Shown here piece by piece: positions 60,600 to 64,000 of a DNA stretch of 64,000 nucleotides. The notes below the pieces were generated by a model that worked only from the letters and a program-made list of their open reading frames with translations, was not told the DNA's origin and ran no database searches. The number at the start of each line of letters is the position of its first letter. Within the stretch, counting starts at the first letter, position 1. This stretch comes from Agapetus fuscipes (taxonomy: Eukaryota > Arthropoda > Insecta > Trichoptera > Glossosomatidae). The stretch spans positions 30,232,832 to 30,296,831 of the forward strand of contig OX637332.1 in NCBI GenBank assembly GCA_951799405.1. The letters run 5' to 3'. Position numbers and translations under genes: made by a program.

Positions 60600-61050
60600 G
60601 TTATAGATCTAGGATCTGTTTTTATGGAGCTCCCTCCTGTGATGCAGAAGACCAGCTGTTTTTCCATTTTTTGGGAGGGGCGACCTGGTAGACGCTGGCC
60701 GTCCAGTTTTTCCTGTACCTACCACGACTCGTGTTATCCTTCCTTTGTTCATGCGATGATGATGATGATGATGATGATGATGAGTTGATGATTTCTTTAT
60801 AGCGCCGTTTCGTGAAAATGCGGTCTATATAGTCCCTCCAGAACCGTCTCCTCTTCTTGCTCCATAAATCCGCCATCGTTTATACTGTGATGTTCTTATG
60901 CTTCTTCATCAGCTTTTCTCAGTTTACTCTTATTCAGGACGTAGGCCTCCTCCATCCTCTTCATTTCTGTCTATCGGCTGCTGTGTTCAGCCATCCTCTG
61001 CCTGCAGTTCTCTTGATGTCGTCCAGCAACCTCAGTTGGGGTCTCCTCAA
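60600..61050 (-). pseudogene. LINE 3' fragments, one with the L2-like ATC tail
   Basis: 60600-60880: inverse gives GGACTATATAGACCGCATTTTC-type sequence, then ACGAAACGGCGCTATAAAG and (ATC)n (60756-60781 on plus as GAT), the same end as at 17.46 kb. 60880-61050 encodes LRLLDDIKRTAGRGWLNTA and ADRQK, another LINE C-terminal end. Confidence 0.65.
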
Positions 61051-61054
61051 GGTC

Positions 61055-61245
61055 AGCAAGGTCGGCAAGAGTCGCAGCGTGTATGTACATTTGAGTTTTG
61101 TGTTTTTATGTTGTAGGTTCACATGCGGCACGTGCAAACGCGAACTTATACGCGTAGGGTTTGAGCGTCTGCTTTTGAAAATGCATATAATGTGAATCCA
61201 CAATGTAACATATCTTCGCAACTTAGATTGGATTAGATTAGATCA
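61055..61245 (+). mobile_element. Element A, 5' truncated
   Basis: Starts at AGGTCGGCAAGAGTCGC and ends CGCAACTTAGATTGGATTAG. It contains an extra TAGGGTTTGAGCG relative to other copies. Confidence 0.8.
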
Positions 61246-61365
61246 GCATGTGCAGAAAGGCTCCATTATTCAAATATGATCTCAATGTCGGCTGTATATA
61301 GTAGAAAAAGGATCGGACCTAGCACGGACCCCTGTGGAACGCCAGAGGTGTTCCTTTTTATAGAG
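61246..61365 (-). pseudogene. LINE reverse transcriptase core fragment
   Basis: The minus strand reads SGVPQGSVLGPILFLLYTAD, the strongly conserved motif just before the catalytic YxDD block in jockey/CR1-type RTs, then a stop. It is the only piece of an RT catalytic core I found in the window. Confidence 0.8.
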
Positions 61366-61689
61366 AAATCTTATTTAAAATTGCAAGATTTTGTACATCA
61401 TCGCTGATCTTAATTACTCTACAGAAGTGATTGACTTATTAAGAAGCGATTGACTTATAATACCGGGGCGATGTTTCACTCTTCACTCTGCTCGCCCGTA
61501 ATTTCAGAGCCCTTCGTATGTGAATAATTAAGCCGTGGAGTGATGGCTCTATCGCCGGCTAATAGCTATCGATCGGATAGTTCGGTTACAAATTTCCTAC
61601 TAATTAATAGACTTTGAAAGGTGGTTGATTAATGCATTACGTAAATCTGCGACGCTTGAAAGCATTGTTTACAACTATTCCGTCGCATC
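61366..61689. other. Unique sequence, nothing recognised
   Basis: No recognisable element. Confidence 0.45.
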
Positions 61690-62400
61690 GAGAAGTTACA
61701 CGATATGTGTAGCTAAGTTGCGTAGTTGCATATCCTGTGGTTGGAGCTGAGTTAATATAATGTTCACTACATTCATTATAATAATAGTAAGCGTGTGCTG
61801 AGAAATTGCTAATAATTAACAAATAATTACAAAAAAGAACTAGACTTATATAAACTTAAGTGTCATTCCTTTGTACAAAATATATCAAAGGAAACGAAGA
61901 TCTATATACTAATTTGTAATAAGCGACAATTCAATATATTGTTAATACGATAATTAAAAACTATTTTTACTCAAGAGCTTTTGACTTTCAGAAAAGCATC
62001 ATTGGAAGACTAATTCAAAATTAATTTTCTTTACGTAAATGAAGAAAAATATTTAATTTGCATTGATCGAAATAAATGCCCTGTCTATATGTACTTCATT
62101 GATCATTGAATGGACCCAAAATAGAATGCCGGCAATGTCTAAGCAGCTTTCACAAGAAATGGGTACCAGCCCCTTCAGGAGCTGGGAAACCAATAATTTA
62201 ACTGAATTGGTTGGCATAAGGCATGAAACATTCGACGCCTTCGGGGAGAACGCACCAAGAAGCTACACGATATGTGTAGCTAAGTTGCGTAGTTGCATAT
62301 CCTGTGGTTGGATCATTTATGTCGTATATCTTGCAGCATTCGTATTGCGATGTTAGAGGAGAAATTCTTGAGCCGTTGCAAGACGAACCAATTTCAGAGC
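61690..62400 (+). mobile_element. Element D, inverted relative to the copy at 29.2 kb, with a repeated end
   Basis: 61745-62395 matches 29255-29915 in inverse. A 54-base stretch (AAG(T/C)TACACGATATGTG ... CCTGTGGTTGGA) occurs at 61692-61745 and again at 62261-62314, in the same direction. The middle is the element C body. Confidence 0.7.
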
Positions 62401-62689
62401 AAATCGTCCTCTTAGTGCTTGTTTGTCTTATGCCCTTTAGAGGTAAGTTCATAAATAATCTTTGTACGTGTACTGGACCAATGTGTCTTATGAAAACTGG
62501 ATATTGATGTAAAAAAAATTTTAAGCAATTCTCAAACTATCGTGTTTTGCGTTTTTTTTCTTAGCTCATATTGTGTAGAATATGATTCTTAAGACGATTC
62601 CATTTAAAAATCATCTTTGAATCAAATGTAAGATTAGCCAAACAAGCATTTCAGAAAGGTAAACTCGTAGAACGACTCTCATTCATCCC
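62401..62689. other. Unique sequence, nothing recognised
   Basis: A+T-rich; no recognisable element. Confidence 0.45.
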
Positions 62690-62995
62690 TTTGCAGTCGA
62701 TCTCAAAACTATGAGAACTTGGCGTTTTCATGACTCATTCCTTTGCCCAACTGCCTGTTTATGGAACAATCTACCAGTATCTGTGTTCCCTTCCCAATTT
62801 AATCCGGTTTTATTCAAAACCAACATCAATCACCACTTCCTTGCAGCGCCTCACGACAGAACCAAGAACTCAAGCAACACCTCTGCGGCACCCTTCCAGG
62901 GTGATATAGACCCCCAAGACTCTTAAGCATTGGGAGCCTCCCGCACAGGGTTTCTTAAAAAAAGCACTCAGGGGACCAAATGATGAAAAATAAAA
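62690..62995 (+). pseudogene. LINE C-terminal fragment
   Basis: A short frame reads RTWRFHDSFLCPTACLWNNL, then PVSVFPSQFNPVLFKTNINH and a stop at 62924, the end of a jockey/CR1-type polymerase (LWNNLP, VFKxxxxxH). The following CTCCCGCACAGGGTTTCTT resembles the small repeat at 38.9 kb, which is probably the 3' end of this LINE. Confidence 0.7.
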
Positions 62996-63689
62996 TCACG
63001 TTTTTAACGGAGTCGTTAATTCTTTCAACTTAAATACTTGATACACGATATAACTGATAAGGTATAGGCAGAATAATTTATGCTGAAACGTATTCGCCTC
63101 TATGCAGTCCCCATAAGCGGTGTATTTCCGTTTCAAATGAAAAAATCGCTAAATTCCAATAAGTATGATTGATAGGGTTGTATTTATACTGAGACTGAGC
63201 GCTATTCACATTTGATTCATAGCATTGGCCATCGCTCAGCAGTCAGCCATGCTATTCAGTGTTATTTTAATTTAAAAATGTTTTTGTCAAAAATGATGGA
63301 TTCGCTCGGTTCACTGACACACGGTCCGTGGCTGTTTCATTCAACGCACTCTACAGCTGAAATAAATAAATAAAATAAAACTCCTACAAGCATTGAACTT
63401 CGTTTTCGTTAGATTTTATCACAATGAATTTACCTTCCACACAATTGGCCACAATTTACATAAAGTAAAGTGAAAATTCTATGTAAAGTAAAAATGAATA
63501 TGTATATATGAAAACAATACCGATAAATCAGTGTAAAAAAAGAGTTTTGTTTTCAAGTTGAATTTCTTTTTAAATGGAGAGACAATATCTTTCTACATAT
63601 ATTTTATCTTTTTTTTTCAGTATTCTTGTAGAGATGGACTTACATTTTATGTCAGTATTAATGTCGTTTGTAGGCACACTTTTGCACCT
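62996..63689. other. A+T-rich sequence, nothing recognised
   Basis: No recognisable element; T runs at 63608-63620. Confidence 0.5.
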
Positions 63690-63885
63690 TTAATCTATAA
63701 TCTAAGTTGCAAAGATACATTAACATTTAAGATTCATATTACATGCATTATCGCAATCAGAAACGTATAAGTTCACATTTAATCATGCCGCGTGTGGAAC
63801 ATAAAAACCTAATCTCAAATGAACATAAGCGCTGCAACTCTTGCCGACCTTCAGCCTCATATGAACCTACAAGTTGAGGATTTTT
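63690..63885 (-). mobile_element. Element A with internal deletion
   Basis: AATCTAAGTTGCAAAGATAC ... CTTGCCGACCTTC joins directly to AGCCTCATATGAACC, losing about 50 bases (GACATTGGC to TGGTC). Confidence 0.8.
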
Positions 63886-64000
63886 TTACGTTTAAGAGAT
63901 TACCAAATGTACATTATGCGTTCGTAGAATTCAAATTTCTTGATTAATTCGTGAATAAAAATGATTATTTTGTACTAACAAAAAAGTTCAAACTATCAGA

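Noticed and set aside
60622..60876. 84-codon minus-strand frame with a serine run
   Set aside because: The serine run is the (ATC)n tail of an L2-like LINE.

Overview
This is a repeat-crowded, A+T-rich stretch of an animal nuclear genome, almost certainly an insect. The only host gene I can support is Rdl, the GABA-gated chloride channel subunit. It lies on the minus strand and runs through most of the window. I recognise seven small exons by translation and splice sites: exon 2 (55512-55609), two alternative exons 3 (48844-48911 and 46579-46646), exon 4 (28602-28828), exon 5 (7029-7111) and two alternative exons 6 (2246-2383 and 1883-2020). Splice phases match at every junction (1/1, 0/0, 2/2, 1/1). 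The first exon (signal peptide) should lie above 64000 and the transmembrane exons below 1, both outside the window. About 750 coding bases are spread over 54 kb, so more than 98% of the window is intron or upstream sequence.

The introns are a layered graveyard of mobile elements. Four families recur. Element A is a roughly 250-bp repeat that is the 3' end of a non-LTR retrotransposon; several copies run directly into the reverse transcriptase C-terminus. Element B is a tRNA-derived SINE, and at least three copies carry a nearly complete 5S rRNA in front of the tRNA part. Element C is a second tRNA-derived SINE. There are also Penelope-like elements with a GIY-YIG endonuclease and hammerhead-like hairpins. 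Other repeats are a broken hAT transposon with an 8-bp target duplication, two short hAT-type elements, other short inverted-repeat elements, three LTR-like copies with a TATA box, one of which has a perfect heat-shock element, and several unrelated LINE C-terminal fragments. Insertions are nested up to three deep.

Layout on the + strand: 339-1882, a 54-bp minisatellite built from the 5' splice site of the last Rdl exon; 1883-2383, the exon 6 pair; 2400-7030, intron with a Penelope hairpin and element A; 7029-7111, exon 5; 7.1-28.5 kb, intron full of A, B, C, LINE, LTR and Penelope copies; 28.6-28.8 kb, exon 4; 29-46.5 kb, long intron whose middle (30-36 kb) is quiet and A+T-rich; 46.6 and 48.9 kb, exons 3; 49-55.5 kb, intron with a G+C-rich minisatellite; 55.5 kb, exon 2; 55.6-64 kb, nested LTR/hAT/element A and more LINE and SINE debris.

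The most interesting features are the minisatellite of amplified splice donors abutting an alternatively spliced receptor exon, the 5S-tRNA composite SINE, and the pair of exon 6 alternatives whose double inclusion would stay in frame. All calls come from reading the sequence; no database search was run. The species is not determined.
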